DNA from: Bifiguratus adelaidae
Lineage: Eukaryota; Mucoromycota; Endogonomycetes; Endogonales
Direction of reading: 5' to 3'
Assembly: GCA_002261195.1 (NCBI GenBank)
Contig: MVBO01000050.1
Coordinates: forward strand, 29,245 to 93,244
Length of the DNA: 64,000 nt
Position numbers and translations under genes: made by a program. Within the stretch, counting starts at the first letter, position 1; every line of letters starts with the position of its first letter. The notes beneath the pieces were generated by a model that saw nothing but the letters and a program-made list of their open reading frames with translations, had not been told where the DNA came from and did not search any database. This document shows positions 26,875 to 40,617 of the stretch, piece by piece.

Positions 26875-28869
26875 TCAAAAGACAGAACTGTGCCACACAT
26901 TAGGGATAGGATCAGCTAGTTCTACGGTATTCATGTCATTAGCCATCAAGGATTGACGTTCCATGGGTGGTACCATGGTCATGTCATTGGTCATGGAGGA
27001 AGTGATTTGGGGTGGTTCATTGGGCTGGAGAGGTTTAGGAACCTGTGGGCTGGCACGAATACTGGATGGTGCTGAAGCGGCTGTGGTGGATGGCACCAGG
27101 GTGTGCTTGTCGGGAGAGGGATTATGAGAGAAATATTCGGGGAACCGCTGCGAAAGAGAAAAGGAAATATTCTTGAGGGGTTCCGGATGTGAAGGATGCG
27201 AGGTGAAATGGTGGTGGTTCAAGATGGGATTTTGCTGATCGCCGGGATGGGGTGCCGGAAAGATGGGTCGAAGAGTACTACTGCTGCTTTCTCGCTGTGA
27301 GAGTGGTTGTGGGCCTAGAATCGTGAAATTTGCGGAATTGTTCATTGTCTGTACAAGATGAGGATTGGGACTGAGGGATTGGGACATGATGTTGGTATTT
27401 GGTTCAAGACCATTGTCCGATGCTGAAGGTTGGGATGTCAGAGTTTGATCAAGGTCTCCGCGACCTTGAAAAGCTGAGAATGTCTGTGACAGGCTGGCTG
27501 CAAGCTGGTCGGAGTGAGATTGAAGGTGCATATTCTGTGGCAATAAGGCAGACGGTGAGTCGTTTGCGAACCCTCTCAGCGTCTCTTCCAAGGTCGAATG
27601 CGCATTCATCGATGCTCTCGAATCTAGCTGGGGAGAGTAATACGGGTCTGAGGCAACGAGAGCCACACGATCGTCATGTGTATCTGTCGGCGTCAAGTCG
27701 TTTGCGGAAACCCTGCGCTTTCGGGAACGTTTCGGACCGGCAAATGGATATTCGTCAAGGAAGGATCGCTTGAGGGGAGCCGGACCTGGGTGACTGTCTT
27801 TCCTCCCATTCCTTTCTAGGGACATTCTGGCCTCGTTCGCGTCTGCGTACTCTTCCATCTCTCGCGCATAACGTTTCTTGTCTAAATCAGCCTTGTCGTG
27901 ATAGGGTTTCCGCTGTTCCTCTGTCAACCGATTCCATCGCGCTGGGGCAACATGAGCTGACTTCCAAGCTAGAAAGCACATGCACTTACAAGACACAATC
28001 TGACTGACTTTTCCCACCGTCATGCCGGGATAATCCTTCATCACGTCGCTTCGCTGTTCAATGAGAAAGTGGAAGAAGCCGGAGAGCGGATGCTTTGGCG
28101 GATCAAGGGTACCACGAGTCTGGTTCTGTAGAGGTGCTGCTCGCCCTGTGTCGCTTTCGCTTGGGGCAACCTGAGGATCCAAGGAGGGCTGAGTCTCGTC
28201 GATCGCTTCCGGTTTATGTACGCCCAGACTCTCTCCTTCTTCTTCCCCGTCTCCGTCTCCGGCGTCTTCCCACCTGTCATCCTCAGCCCCGGTTTGCGGC
28301 CCGCTGTCCTTTCTCTTTTCTCCACGGCCATTCTTTCGCTTTCGAAACCCCTTGGCAAAATGCCCGGTCTCGGCAAGTTCTGTCTTGCTCCTTCGAATGT
28401 ACATAAACTCGCCGTGTTGTTCGCGCTGTGCTTCCTTGATACTAGCGGCCGCATTCAAGTACCTGTCCTTTTCGTCTTTAGGTAGATTGCGCCATAGTTG
28501 ACTGAGCTCACTGCTGATTTCACCGGCCTTCATGTGAGGATTAGCATCCTTGAGCCGTTTCCGCATTTCGCGATTGAAGAGAAGAAAGCCATTAGGAGGC
28601 CGAACTAGCCTTGTAGGACCCTTTTCGTTGGGTCGCTGTCGCTTATGAGCCGGCGCTGACGTGCTATCATGTTGCATCTCTGAAGAATGTCGCGTCATGC
28701 CATCCATAGCGGCGTCTTGGGCAGACGTCTTGCTATGCTTGTCTGTCAGCCGTGGCGAGCCGTCATCGGAACGCGCTATAGAATGAGTCGGGAATGAAGT
28801 ATCGTGAAAGGCGGTACCCATCGTCAGATATTGAGGTGCTGTCAAGTGAGGATCAGCGTCTGAGTTCAT
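26875..28869 (-). CDS. Two-HMG-box DNA-binding protein
   Basis: A frame of 664 codons, or about 648 residues if a 48-base intron (27942..27989) is removed. HMG box 1 reads RPPNGFLLFNREMRKRL ... ISSELSQLWRNLPKDEKDRYL. It looks like the sequence-specific boxes of fungal MAT-HMG/SOX proteins (RPPN start). Box 2 reads PKHPLSGFFHFLIEQR ... GKVSQIVSSRWNRLTEEQ once the intron is out. Between the boxes is a Lys/Arg-rich nuclear localisation region and an acidic stretch; the C-terminal 300 residues are Ser/Pro/Gln/His-rich, like an activation domain. The target genes are unknown, and a role in mating or development is only suggested by box 1. No other mating-type gene is near. Confidence 0.78.
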   Translation of the reverse strand: MNSDADPHLTAPQYLTMGTAFHDTSFPTHSIARSDDGSPRLTDKHSKTSAQDAAMDGMTRHSSEMQHDSTSAPAHKRQRPNEKGPTRLVRPPNGFLLFNREMRKRLKDANPHMKAGEISSELSQLWRNLPKDEKDRYLNAAASIKEAQREQHGEFMYIRRSKTELAETGHFAKGFRKRKNGRGEKRKDSGPQTGAEDDRWEDAGDGDGEEEGESLGVHKPEAIDETQPSLDPQVAPSESDTGRAAPLQNQTRGTLDPPKHPLSGFFHFLIEQRSDVMKDYPGMTVGKVSQIVSCKCMCFLAWKSAHVAPARWNRLTEEQRKPYHDKADLDKKRYAREMEEYADANEARMSLERNGRKDSHPGPAPLKRSFLDEYPFAGPKRSRKRRVSANDLTPTDTHDDRVALVASDPYYSPQLDSRASMNAHSTLEETLRGFANDSPSALLPQNMHLQSHSDQLAASLSQTFSAFQGRGDLDQTLTSQPSASDNGLEPNTNIMSQSLSPNPHLVQTMNNSANFTILGPQPLSQRESSSSTLRPIFPAPHPGDQQNPILNHHHFTSHPSHPEPLKNISFSLSQRFPEYFSHNPSPDKHTLVPSTTAASAPSSIRASPQVPKPLQPNEPPQITSSMTNDMTMVPPMERQSLMANDMNTVELADPIPNVWHSSVF

Positions 28870-29844
28870 GGTGTCCGCACCAAGTCACGGCCGCGCTATA
28901 GGACACCTCAATCTAAGCGACCAATGTCGAAGAACACCTCCAAGAAATCCAAAATCGTGTATCGCGCCAATGGGCAACTTTCTGGTCTTCTTGTTGCTCG
29001 CGTCAAGGGGAACAACGGAACAGAGGAAAAGGAAAAGAGATGAATGGATAGGTGGATGAGTGGAATGGTGAAATACTTGGTGTTATTGGTGCATGATGGA
29101 TAAGTGGATATAGGTATACATGTTCTCTGAATAGCAGGCCATGAACTCTACATGACATTATCCTCACTCACTCTCTCTCGTGTCTTGCAATCGAATCAAC
29201 CCGATTTCATGGAGCGAAATTTCAAGCCCGCCTCCCTCACTCTGCATACCTTTCCTTCTTCTCAAGTGCTGCGGGTCCATCGATCACCTTGACAGCATAC
29301 TGGGATCTGTTTGAGAGTCGCAAGTGTTTGTGTTTGTGTCCTCGACTGAATCAGTGTTCATTTGTTGGCATTGTGCAACTTGATCACTTTGTCTGTTGTC
29401 TAGTCGTAGTTTTGACTTGCTCATCTCTAGCACGACTATACTGTGTGTACACATTGCTGACTGGTTTTGTCGTTACCTGTCGCTTTTTGCAAAAGAACAA
29501 AAGCACTGGCTAACGTCTATCTAGCCTCGTGGGGCAATTTTGGCACGATTATCACAGGGTAAGTTGGGCAGAAACAGACATGTGGCATGATTGAACTTGG
29601 CGGCATAAACAAGTTAGATGCTTCACACGTTTGCTGGAAATGTACTTGCCATGTTATCAACTTGATTTAAAGGGGGAGTTATGTGGAGATGAGAATTGAC
29701 AGGCTGACTTAGGCTCTCCTTTATTCCATTGTCGCTCCGTGGTCAAATCTCCTTTTATTTCGTTGTTACAGCTTAACCGCGCCCACCGACTTTTTTTTAA
29801 AAAAAATAAAAACGGCAACGCTTTCAACAGCATCATCCTCCACG
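28870..29844. other. Divergent intergenic region, about 1 kb
   Basis: This lies between the HMG gene and the M16 protease, which start away from each other. There are only short, unconvincing open frames. It includes T8 followed by A8 at 29791..29806, 39 bases before the protease ATG, a poly(dA:dT) element that probably keeps the promoter free of nucleosomes. Several short pyrimidine tracts lie near 29160-29300. Confidence 0.5.
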
Positions 29845-32800
29845 ATGCCACCGGCTGTATCACCACCACCCTCAAGATCATCAGAGTCTCGCCCGCATTC
29901 ACCCAAAGCAAAGCTACCTCCAGCACAAAGCGCTCCAAGAAAGTTACCTTCGCATAGCTTCAAAGAGATACGGACGGTAGAAAGCACCGATGGAACGAAA
30001 CTCTATAAATTCAAGAGTGACCTGGTCGGCTTAGAAGTCTTGCATGCCGATGTTGAAGGTATGCGGTGCATAGACGATGACACATGTTTCTTTATGCTCA
30101 AGTGATGACCATAGCACCCATCGTCAATGGATTTTTTGCATTAGCCACCGAAGGTAATAGAGTCATGAGCACATACCGACGTGTTCCTGAGCTAACGTTT
30201 GTTGGTTTAAGCCATCGATGATTATGGATGTCCACATACCCTGGAACAGTATGTACTACGATAGACGGCATTGAAGATCGATTCCTAATTGCATGACAGT
30301 CTCGTATTCTTGGGAAGTGGACAGTACCCTTATAAGGGTGTCTTGGACTCCTTGGCCAATCGGGCACTCGCACAAGGTACAAATGCATGGACGGATGTAG
30401 AGTGAGTGTGAATGCCGCGCCATTGACAAAATGTCCTCAATTTCTTTCTCCTGCATTTGTGCAACGATCTTTGTACAGTCATACGGTGAGTGACACACAC
30501 ATTGCAACATGGCATGTCAGCGCTCACAATGTTATCATAGTGTTATACCATCACCACGGCCGGTTACTCTGGCTTCCTCCAACTCTTGCCAATCTACATT
30601 GATCACATTCTCTATCCAACGCTTACCGATTCAGGCTATCATACTGAAGTTCATCACATCAATGCCAAGGGTGAAGATGCCGGTGTCGTGTACTCTGAAA
30701 TGCAAGGGCGTCAGAATTCGTGCACCGATCGAATGCAGCTGCGCCTACAAAGGCTCATGTATCCAGAGGAATGCGGTTATCGCAGTGAAACTGGAGGGCT
30801 AATGGAATGTTTGAGGCGACTCGATGTCGATCAAAGTAAGTCAAATGAAACGTTGATGAATCTCACACGACTTGTTACCATTCTAGTCCGCGAATATCAT
30901 AGATCGTATTATCGTCCAGACAACCTGTGTCTCATCATTACCGGCCATATACCGCATCAAGCCTTGTTCTCAACGCTAGCTGCGATTGAGGCTCGCATAT
31001 ATGGCAAAGGTCCACTGCCGGCTATCCCGCGACCGTGGGTAGAAACGTCCGCTAAATCCGTCTTGACACAGACTGGTCCTCATTCCGGAACTGTATGCGA
31101 GCGTGTATTGTTTCCTGATGATGATGAGAGTATGGGAGAGGTGGTTGTGGCCTGGATGGGTCCCTGCGTCAATGTAAGGAACAACTAGGATTCAAAATAT
31201 GCATATTTACACCCTGGCGTCTAGAACTTCTCCGATTTGAAGGCGCTCGATTTGCTGACTATGTTAGTTTAATCGATCGAATTCGTAATGCTTATATGCT
31301 CATCCAATCTTTTAGCTATCTTTCCGATTCCGCCATTTCGCCAATGCACAAACATTTAGTCGAGATAGAGAATCCATTGTGTACGGAAATCGACTTCCAC
31401 ATGAGCGAACAATTGCGAGTCACCTTCACTTGCTCCTTGGCGAATGTCCCTACTGATCGCCTTGAAGACGTGCAACCTGCCCTTATGAAAGTGCTCAAGG
31501 AGGTCGAAAAGGAAGGCATCGACATGGATCGAATGGCTGTGCTGTTGAAGAGGGAGAAATTGAAGGTGCTCGAACACATGGAAACCAATGCGCATTTTCA
31601 GTATGCGATAGCAGGCATCACAGGTGCGTCGTATTTGCAATGCAAGGTACAAATTTCCTCAGACGTGCTTTAGATTTCCTGTATGGAGCCAAAGACGGCA
31701 GCGACTTGGAGAAAGCGCTTAAACAAATGGATCATTTGGACAAGCTTGGCAAATTCCAGGGCGAACAATGGATGGACATTCTGCAAAAGTAAGTGCCAAT
31801 GCCATCCATATTGTAGGCTTCACGTTGATGGGTGCTGATCTTTAGATACTTCACCAACGCCTCTCATATCACTCTTCTTGGCCATCCGTCGGCTGAATTC
31901 GCAGCGACGTTGGTGGAAGACGAAAATAAACGTGTCGAGCAACAGAAATGTGAACTTGGAGAGGCAAGGCTCAAGGAATCGGGAGAGATTTTGGAGGAAG
32001 CCAAAAAGAAGAACGACGTCGCGATGCCACAAGACATGATTGACGGTTTTCCCATTCCCTCGGTGTCCACTATTCCGTTCATTGAAGTCACTTCCGCATT
32101 CTACCCCCCGAATCCGGATGTCGATAACGAAGTACAAGCCCACATCGATCAAGATGTAGTCAAGCTGCCTTTCTGCATTCAGTACAGTCACATCAAATCG
32201 AAATTCACAAACTTGACGCTGTACATCAGCACACCTGAATTGTCCGGTCATCTCCGGTCTTATCTTCGACTATTCCTTTCTACACTTTTCCTCTTACCAG
32301 TGCAGACAGCGGACGGAGGGCGATTGCCGTACGAAGCAGTTGTGCGCGGCTTGAACGAAGACACTGTATCCTACAGCGCGCATTTGGGCAACTCTAATGG
32401 CTTCAAAGAAGCCATTGTGATTGATCTCAAGTGTGAGACGGAGAAATTTCCTCGAGCCGTGACATGGATCAGGGATTTGCTCTGGGGCTCTATTTTCGCG
32501 GTCGACAGGGTCAAGAATGCGGTCATCAAGGAGCTAAATGACATACCGGCAGCCAAACGAGATGGTCGAAGCGTATGTGAAAGGTGCTCTAATGGATTTG
32601 TGGCTCTGATTTGATTTATAGATGACCACCGCTACCTTGCGAGCGTTACAATTTGATCTTGCTCGTTCCAACAATGCAGCCAGCAATGTTCTGTATCAGT
32701 TCAATTTCTTGCCCAAGGTTCAATCACAACTAGATACCGATCCGCAAATGGTTACCTCAGACCTAGAAGAGCTACGGCGCGCCCTCTGTCAACCAAACAA

Positions 32801-33850
32801 CTTCCGTGTCCACGTTTCGGGTGACATACTTGCTCTTGCCAGTCCGAAGAGCGCATTTTCATTGCTTGGTCGCGGTCACGTAAGTTAGACATGTCTTTTG
32901 TTCAATCTTAAGTTAAACCACATATAGGTTGCTGGCATTGACTCTCCAGTACCATGGGCGCGCGATGTGCTCAACCAGGAAGGTCTCGAGCCAGGGCGCT
33001 TGGTAAGGACATTGACCTTATATTAAGGACCAATGAATGCAAACTGACGACTGCCTGTAGGGTTACATTGTCAATTTGCCTTCCATCGAAAGCTCCTTTT
33101 CTTTGCATGCCGCTAAAGGTAGGTGATGATCTTGCTGTACGCGTTCCATACTGATAATGCTATTCAGGCCCATCGGACTTCACATCGCCTGACGTCGCTC
33201 CTCTATTGGTTTTGAATGAGATACTAGACACCATGGAAGGCATTTTCTGGAAACTCATTCGCGGTGCTGGACTGGCATACTCGTGTTCGCTTCGAGCGGA
33301 TGTCGAGGCTGGGCTGGTCTACTTTAACATCTATCGCAGTCCGGATGCTTTTAAGGCATTTGAGCAAGCTGGAAAAGTAATTCGAGAACTAGCAGACGGT
33401 CGCGCTACATTTGAAAACTCGACCATTGCTGGAGCCAAGAGTGGAGTCATCTTTAGCATTGTCGACAAGGAAGTATGTCTATGGTTGCCGCCCTTTGTAC
33501 CATGCGCTGATCACATCTGTCTAGGACACCTTATCTCGGGCTGCCCTTGAATCTTTTACCAACCAAACCCTTCGCAATGTGCCTGCCAACTACAATCGTC
33601 GTCTTTTGGAGCAAATTCAAGCCGTGACATTGGAAGACTTGCGTCGGGTCCTGAAAACTTACCTGTGCGATTTGTTTGATCCCAAAAAGTCCAACGTCAT
33701 TGTGGTTAGCGCTTCCGGAAAAGTCCAGGTACAGCATGGTTGTGCGTGTTTAGTGCTTTGCTGACATGATTGTAGGACATTGTGGATGGTTTTTCCACCT
33801 TGGGCTTCCCTCTCAAAACCATCACTCTCGACGAGGTGTTGCCCCAGTGA
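29845..33850 (+). CDS. M16-family zinc metalloprotease (YOL098C / SPAC3H1.02c-like)
   Basis: At least a dozen exons. A Pro/Ser-rich start is followed by the inverted zinc motif HTLEH within GCPHTLEHLVFLGSGQYPYKG, then LANRALAQGTNAWTDVDHT and YTITTAGYSGFLQLLP, which match the large, poorly studied cytosolic M16 proteins typified by yeast YOL098C. The distal zinc ligand (Glu) should lie in DAGVVYSEMQGRQNS. Later segments (LTIYLSDSAISPMHKHLVEIE, ITGHIPHQALF and the C-terminal inactive halves) complete the four-domain clamshell. The protein would be about 1,040 residues. No mitochondrial presequence is obvious, so a cytosolic site is more likely than for Cym1/PreP. One donor (near 31265) is GTTAGT. 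It converges on GWT1 with 152 bp between stops. Confidence 0.85.
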
Positions 33851-34002
33851 TGCAATCACTCTGCTTCTTTTCTCAAATCAAAATCTAATACGTAGCATTG
33901 TACGCATTAATTTGGCATTGACTCTGCGACCTTTTTAAATCTTCCATATTTCTCACTCAACAAACGCTTGTAACAGCATCATCCACAAAAAGTATCTTCA
34001 TC

Positions 34003-35671
34003 CTAGAGTTTTATTCTGATGTGATACTTTGTCCATATCAACCAGGCAAATAAGCATACCACAAACATGTACACTGTACATATCAAAAATGCTATGGGAT
34101 CTGGGGTATCCAATGTGGGTATAACATTGTTCACGAGTCCTGTCAACAAATTCGCCTACGGTTCACGCGTTAGCGTGCAGCTTGACCCACCTTTTCAAAA
34201 TTTACATACCACCAAAAAAACAGCCAAACCGTTCATGTTGGTGGCGTCTAATAGTTCAGGGAAGACGAGATTAGTCTGCCTGCCTTGAGCAATATCCGTT
34301 AGCTTGAGCTCGGCATAATAAAAGCAGGCGAGAAAGGTAACGTTGAAGGCGGAGACCCAGATCACATAGGGCAGGTTGGCCTAATATCGATCATTACATT
34401 GTCCAGCACCATCGAGACATACCATTCGTCGAGAGCATTCGTTCCCCGTACCAGACTGGCTGAGCTCTTGAACGTATAGCTTATAATCCGCTTCATGAGG
34501 GACAGACCGGCGCACAAAATATTCGTACCATCCCAGTAAGAGCATCCAGTAGGCCGCACTATGAAAGACCATGGAGCGTAGTTTGACGGCATCAGATGTG
34601 GGAGAGGCGGAGTTTGGATTGCACAACAAAAGCGATCCAATATCTAAACCCACCATAAAGATACAAAGATACCCCACAAAACTGCAGATACCCTCTTTGT
34701 TCATGGAGATGATATCGGTTCGGGGAGCTTGCAAGATGTAGTTTTGTAGGCCGTGCCAGAGCGCGTATTGATAGGCTGCCGCGATGATGAGCGCCTGCCC
34801 GCCAAAACCCATGAAACGCTTCAAAGGAGCGATACAAGACACAATGGGCCCAAGGAACCCAAGCGTCATGAAAAAGTTCCATTGAAGGCCATACTCGGAG
34901 ACGTGTTCCTGATAATTGATGGTCTTCGTGGCGAAAAAGCGCGCGACGCCGAGAATGAGCAGAGGTAAAGCGGATCGGATGGATTGAAATAACCGGTTGA
35001 CACTGTTCCTCTTGGACGAATAATATCGCGATGCAACAACGCCAGACGAAAAGACAAAGCTACCGACACCAAGATCCATCTAGAAGGCATTCGATCAGCC
35101 AAGATCCTCCACAGCCAGGCGCAATAGCAGGCAAACCTACCATGGATGTGCCAAATGTCTCTACTTTGGCAAATCGACGAGGAAAGATGTGAAAATCCAC
35201 TGCGAGGATGGCTATACAGGTCAGTATCATCATGCTCGCTCGATAGGCAGAGATGAATGCTCGTCGTGCGCCGCCTGATCCCGTCTCCTGAGCACATTGT
35301 TCGCCTTTTGATGTGGGAAGCAGCAACACGACGCCAATGCTTGCGGTTATCATGGCATTGATCCAGGGAATACGGTTGGAACCAACGGTGCAGACCACCA
35401 GCGTCGGCAGGATAAGCAAGGCGAATTCCACCAGCAAGACCAGAGGACTGTCCGGCTTGCTCTTCCTGATGTAAGGAACAAAGCTCCTCACGCACGTCGC
35501 GAGAACAATACACGCCTAGACAAGCCCGTAAGTGAAAGGCACACGTTCACACTGCGCACTCACCAGCAAGCTGAAGGACGCTGCATTGATCTCTGCAAGC
35601 GATCCTCCCTTCAGTCCAGACACAAACTGCTCCTTACGCGCCTTGTCCATAAAGTCACACTCCTTGGTCAT
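34003..35671 (-). CDS. GWT1: GPI inositol acyltransferase Gwt1 (PIG-W)
   Basis: Exon 1 is 35671..35564 ([20 protein letters not shown], the family N-terminus), exon 2 starts at 35515, and a last exon after a GTATGT intron ends at 34003. The protein is a multi-pass ER membrane protein with about a dozen hydrophobic segments, for example [31 protein letters not shown] and [17 protein letters not shown]. The C-terminal exons give [20 protein letters not shown] and [19 protein letters not shown], both characteristic of Gwt1. It adds the acyl chain to inositol of GPI precursors, an early step of anchor synthesis. Its start is 129 bp from the divergent unrecognised gene at 35801. Confidence 0.92.
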
Positions 35672-35800
35672 GCTTCGTCTAACGTCTCGGAGGACTATTA
35701 GTTCACTACGGCTATCGACGTGGCGAGCCTACAGTCGTGAACAAAGGCCGACGACGGCTGCAGGGACACAGGTGCTTGATTTCCGTGAGTGTGAAGCAAC

Positions 35801-36833
35801 ATGTCATGGGCAGGCATGAGTGGCATTGACATGGACTATTCAGCATGGCTAAAGTCTACCGATCCGCCTCGCATCAAGCACTATCCCTACCCACCACCAC
35901 CACCCATGTGGTCTGCCATTTCCGTCATACCTCAGTTCTTCCAGCATGAGTTTTGCAAGTTTATGGCCATGCGTATGTTGAGGCTCAACACGAGTCCAGA
36001 GTACTTTCCGGACCAGTTTCTCATTGGAGGTGGGTATCCCGATTCACCATGCCTCGTGTAGACTGATGTTCTGCGCCTGTATAGCGAGTCTGGCCATACG
36101 AAAAGTGCTGGCGGCCGTGTCGTCGCTCACTTACGCGGATAAAAAGGCAAACGCATCGACAGCCACAACGCAACCGCTTAAGTCCATGCTGACTTCCTCC
36201 CTATACGATCGATTGAAAGCATCGATCAAGGGTCTTCCACAAGGGGCCCATGTCGATATTAGCATTTCCAATCTCTATGATGCGACTATTCGGGATGTGT
36301 GGGTCACCATGGGATCAAAGCAGAGTACCTATCCTTCCATGTCGAATGCACCCGGTGTCCAGACCTTCCGGTGGATGACGGTGACGCTTGGCCTTCGAAA
36401 AGGGATTGTCGATGGCAATGATGATGATGATGGATTCCGCGTGACGCGAAATCGGGTCGCAAAAGGTCTCTTGGACGGCGTCGAATTCAAGGTGGATGTG
36501 GAAATCGATGCCGATGTGGAGTACACGGTCTCAAAGTCAAGACCCAAGGCGAATCCTTCCGAGGAGGAAGGACGTGACATATTGTTATATGACTTTGGAC
36601 GACGGACAATGTTGGTCCGATTCGAGTCACCCTATTTTGAGCCAGCGGAACAGATGGTCGGTGGCATCAGCAATGAACAAGTGGACGATACCGTTTACGT
36701 GCCGCCAGATCTGGACAAGCGTATGCAATGGACATGGAAAGTGGGTGATATAGATTATCTCTTAGAGAAGGATCGGCTAGAGAAAATCGCAGATCGAGAG
36801 CGGGAAAGAGACGGTGAGAGGAGTAATGCCTAA
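35801..36833 (+). CDS. Unrecognised protein, possibly mitochondrial Tim44/MBA1-like
   Basis: Two exons (35801..36029 and from about 36086) give about 325 residues. After a Pro-rich N-terminal segment (KHYPYPPPPPMWSAIS) come helices (FFQHEFCKFMAMRMLRL, SLAIRKVLAAVSSLTYADK) and an alpha-beta region (LTSSLYDRLKASIKGL, FRWMTVTLGLRKG, FKVDVEIDADVEYTV, LLYDFGRRTMLVRFESPYF) ending MQWTWKVGDIDYLLEKDRL and a charged tail. The helix pair followed by a curved sheet and a Trp-rich last strand resembles the fold of Tim44-C/MBA1/MRPL45, but no diagnostic motif lets me name it, and this is inference only. The intron donor is GTGGGT. It is divergent from GWT1 and converges on the nitrilase gene. Confidence 0.6.
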
Positions 36834-36918
36834 GGTCCCTCTTGTATATACAATGGTTACATGTAGCCATTTACAAAATACAAAAAAGCAAGTTGTTGTA
36901 GCGGATCAGTTTCAACGT

Positions 36919-38316
36919 TTACGCTTTCCCTGAAGGATCAAAGATTTCATTGAGACTGCCTCCCTTGGGAACATCAGAGCTATCCTTCTGAGCAACGGTT
37001 TCGGCGCAAACGTCCTCCATCCGTTGCTCAGGGTCCACCGTCGGATCTTCATCCGCGGGCCTCCTTTTCGGAGGGATGTCGACCTTGTCAACCAATTCGC
37101 CCGGTCGCACCTGAGTCACATCATCTCCCGTGGGTCGATCCGAGGAGGGTGTTTCCCTATCATGGGTGATCTGCTGCATGCGGTTCTGATCCATCTCGGC
37201 GTGTCTATCAATATCCGAAAACAATTCACCTTGGATATCGGCATCATCCTTTCCACCTCGTTCTCCCCGCACTTCAGCATCAGAATAGTGGTTGCGATAG
37301 ACCACCTTGACCACATCCTCGCGACTTCGTTGAATGACGCCATTTTGTACCTCAGCGAGATTGATTTCCCAACCAATGACCTTGGCGATATCCCCCTTTT
37401 CCGTCACTTCGCGCAGTATTTCACCTTGTGGGCTGATGATGTGGGTAGGACAGACTTCGAAACCGGGAGACGTGTTAGCGCTGATAACGAAGCGTTGCGT
37501 CTCGGCCGCTCTAGCAATTAATAGGCATTTCCATAACCCATACACATTAAGCGCTACTCATGTCAGGCATACTGATCGACAAATGCATGGGAACATACCT
37601 GCAGCATAAGTGAGGAAACAGAGCACCTCGGCGCCCATTTTGGCTAGGCATTTCCATTGTTCAGGATACAAAATCTCATGACAGATTTGGAATGCCAATG
37701 GTCACGCTTCGCTTCCGAAAATCGACCTTGAACACATTCAATTCTTCACCCGGTTTGAGGAAAGGCCGTTCAGAGTTGGCCAAGTTAACCTTGTAATAGG
37801 CCGATCGTTGATGCTGATCGGATGGACCCAGATAGACGGCGGCGTTCCGCCAGGTCTTTTCGGGCTCGTCCCACAAGTAGGTGCCAAAGATTATGTGGAC
37901 TTGGTATTGATACGCCGCTTCGTGCAGTCGCGCTAAAGCAACTTGGATATCTTTTGGATCAATCTTTTCAATGTAGGAGACGTCGTCAGCGTACCCGGTC
38001 AAGGCGCATTCAGGAAACAGAATCAATTGATCTTCAAGAGCCCGTGACATGATGGACACCATAATTTGCAGATTGTTCTCTATACGTGAACCACTTGAAA
38101 CTGAGCTGTCAATATGGAGATATTGTCGAGTTCGGCATTGACGTTGGTCAAGTCTTGCCAAGTCTTGTCGACCGGTTTGGCGTCGCCGTTGGCTGTCGCG
38201 TGAGGGCTGTTTCCTTGTCCTTCTTCATTCTCATCATAGCCTCCATCCGTTCCATCATCGCGCTCTTCTACAATCTTGACTCGCTTGGACGGACGGGCTT
38301 CCGTGCCTAACGTCAT
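36919..38316 (-). pseudogene. Nitrilase-family (C-N hydrolase) gene with two frameshifts
   Basis: Three pieces in different frames together make one carbon-nitrogen hydrolase. The first (from 38316) ends NISILTAQFQVVH near 38090. A one-base loss then moves the frame to IENNLQIMVSIMSRA. An extra C near 37678 breaks the frame again at IGI / ICHE, just before the active site. The catalytic triad is nevertheless readable: Glu in LFPECALTGYADD, Lys in YYKVNLANSERPF and Cys in ICHEILYPEQWK. A 42-base intron with a GAG acceptor precedes LLIARAAETQRFVISAN. About 110 acidic and basic residues, mostly disordered, extend past the usual domain end. No splice pair resolves either break. It is either a young pseudogene or a site of sequence error. 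The substrate is unknown. Confidence 0.7.
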
Positions 38317-38806
38317 TGATCGAGACGTTTTGGAATACTCTTCTTTATATACGCGTCACGTGATGTGACTTTCGATGGAGTTCGATGACTTGTCTCTCGA
38401 CAGAAGCCATTCCATAGCATGAATTCGCATGGCTGTTTGTACATATTCACCCGGAATGGGTCTTGCATGTCCACCATGTAGACGGCACTGGCTGATGATC
38501 TGCATTTCTCTTCTTATTTTTATCACTGCCAATACATCCACGCAAACACAACAGTCCCATTCATCCCATAATATGACGCAGTTTAATACAAAAAGGAGAG
38601 ACACGCCATTGTGCTTCCCTAATCAAAAAAGCTAAGTGAACAAGCATTGCCACTCATCTCAGCTGGTTGTGATAGTTGAGGTGCGCCAAGCTATTCTCAA
38701 GAGGGAAGAGCCACGTTTAATTGAATCAGTGACCGGAGGTCATTCAGTTGGCCCATGGAAAACTGAGCCGACACATGGCCAAATCTCAGGTGCTCTAAAC
38801 GTATTT
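38317..38806. other. Intergenic, no gene seen
   Basis: A gap of 490 bases upstream of the nitrilase gene and downstream of the kynurenine monooxygenase stop. Open frames here are short and unsupported. Confidence 0.45.
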
Positions 38807-40617
<1,811 letters not shown>

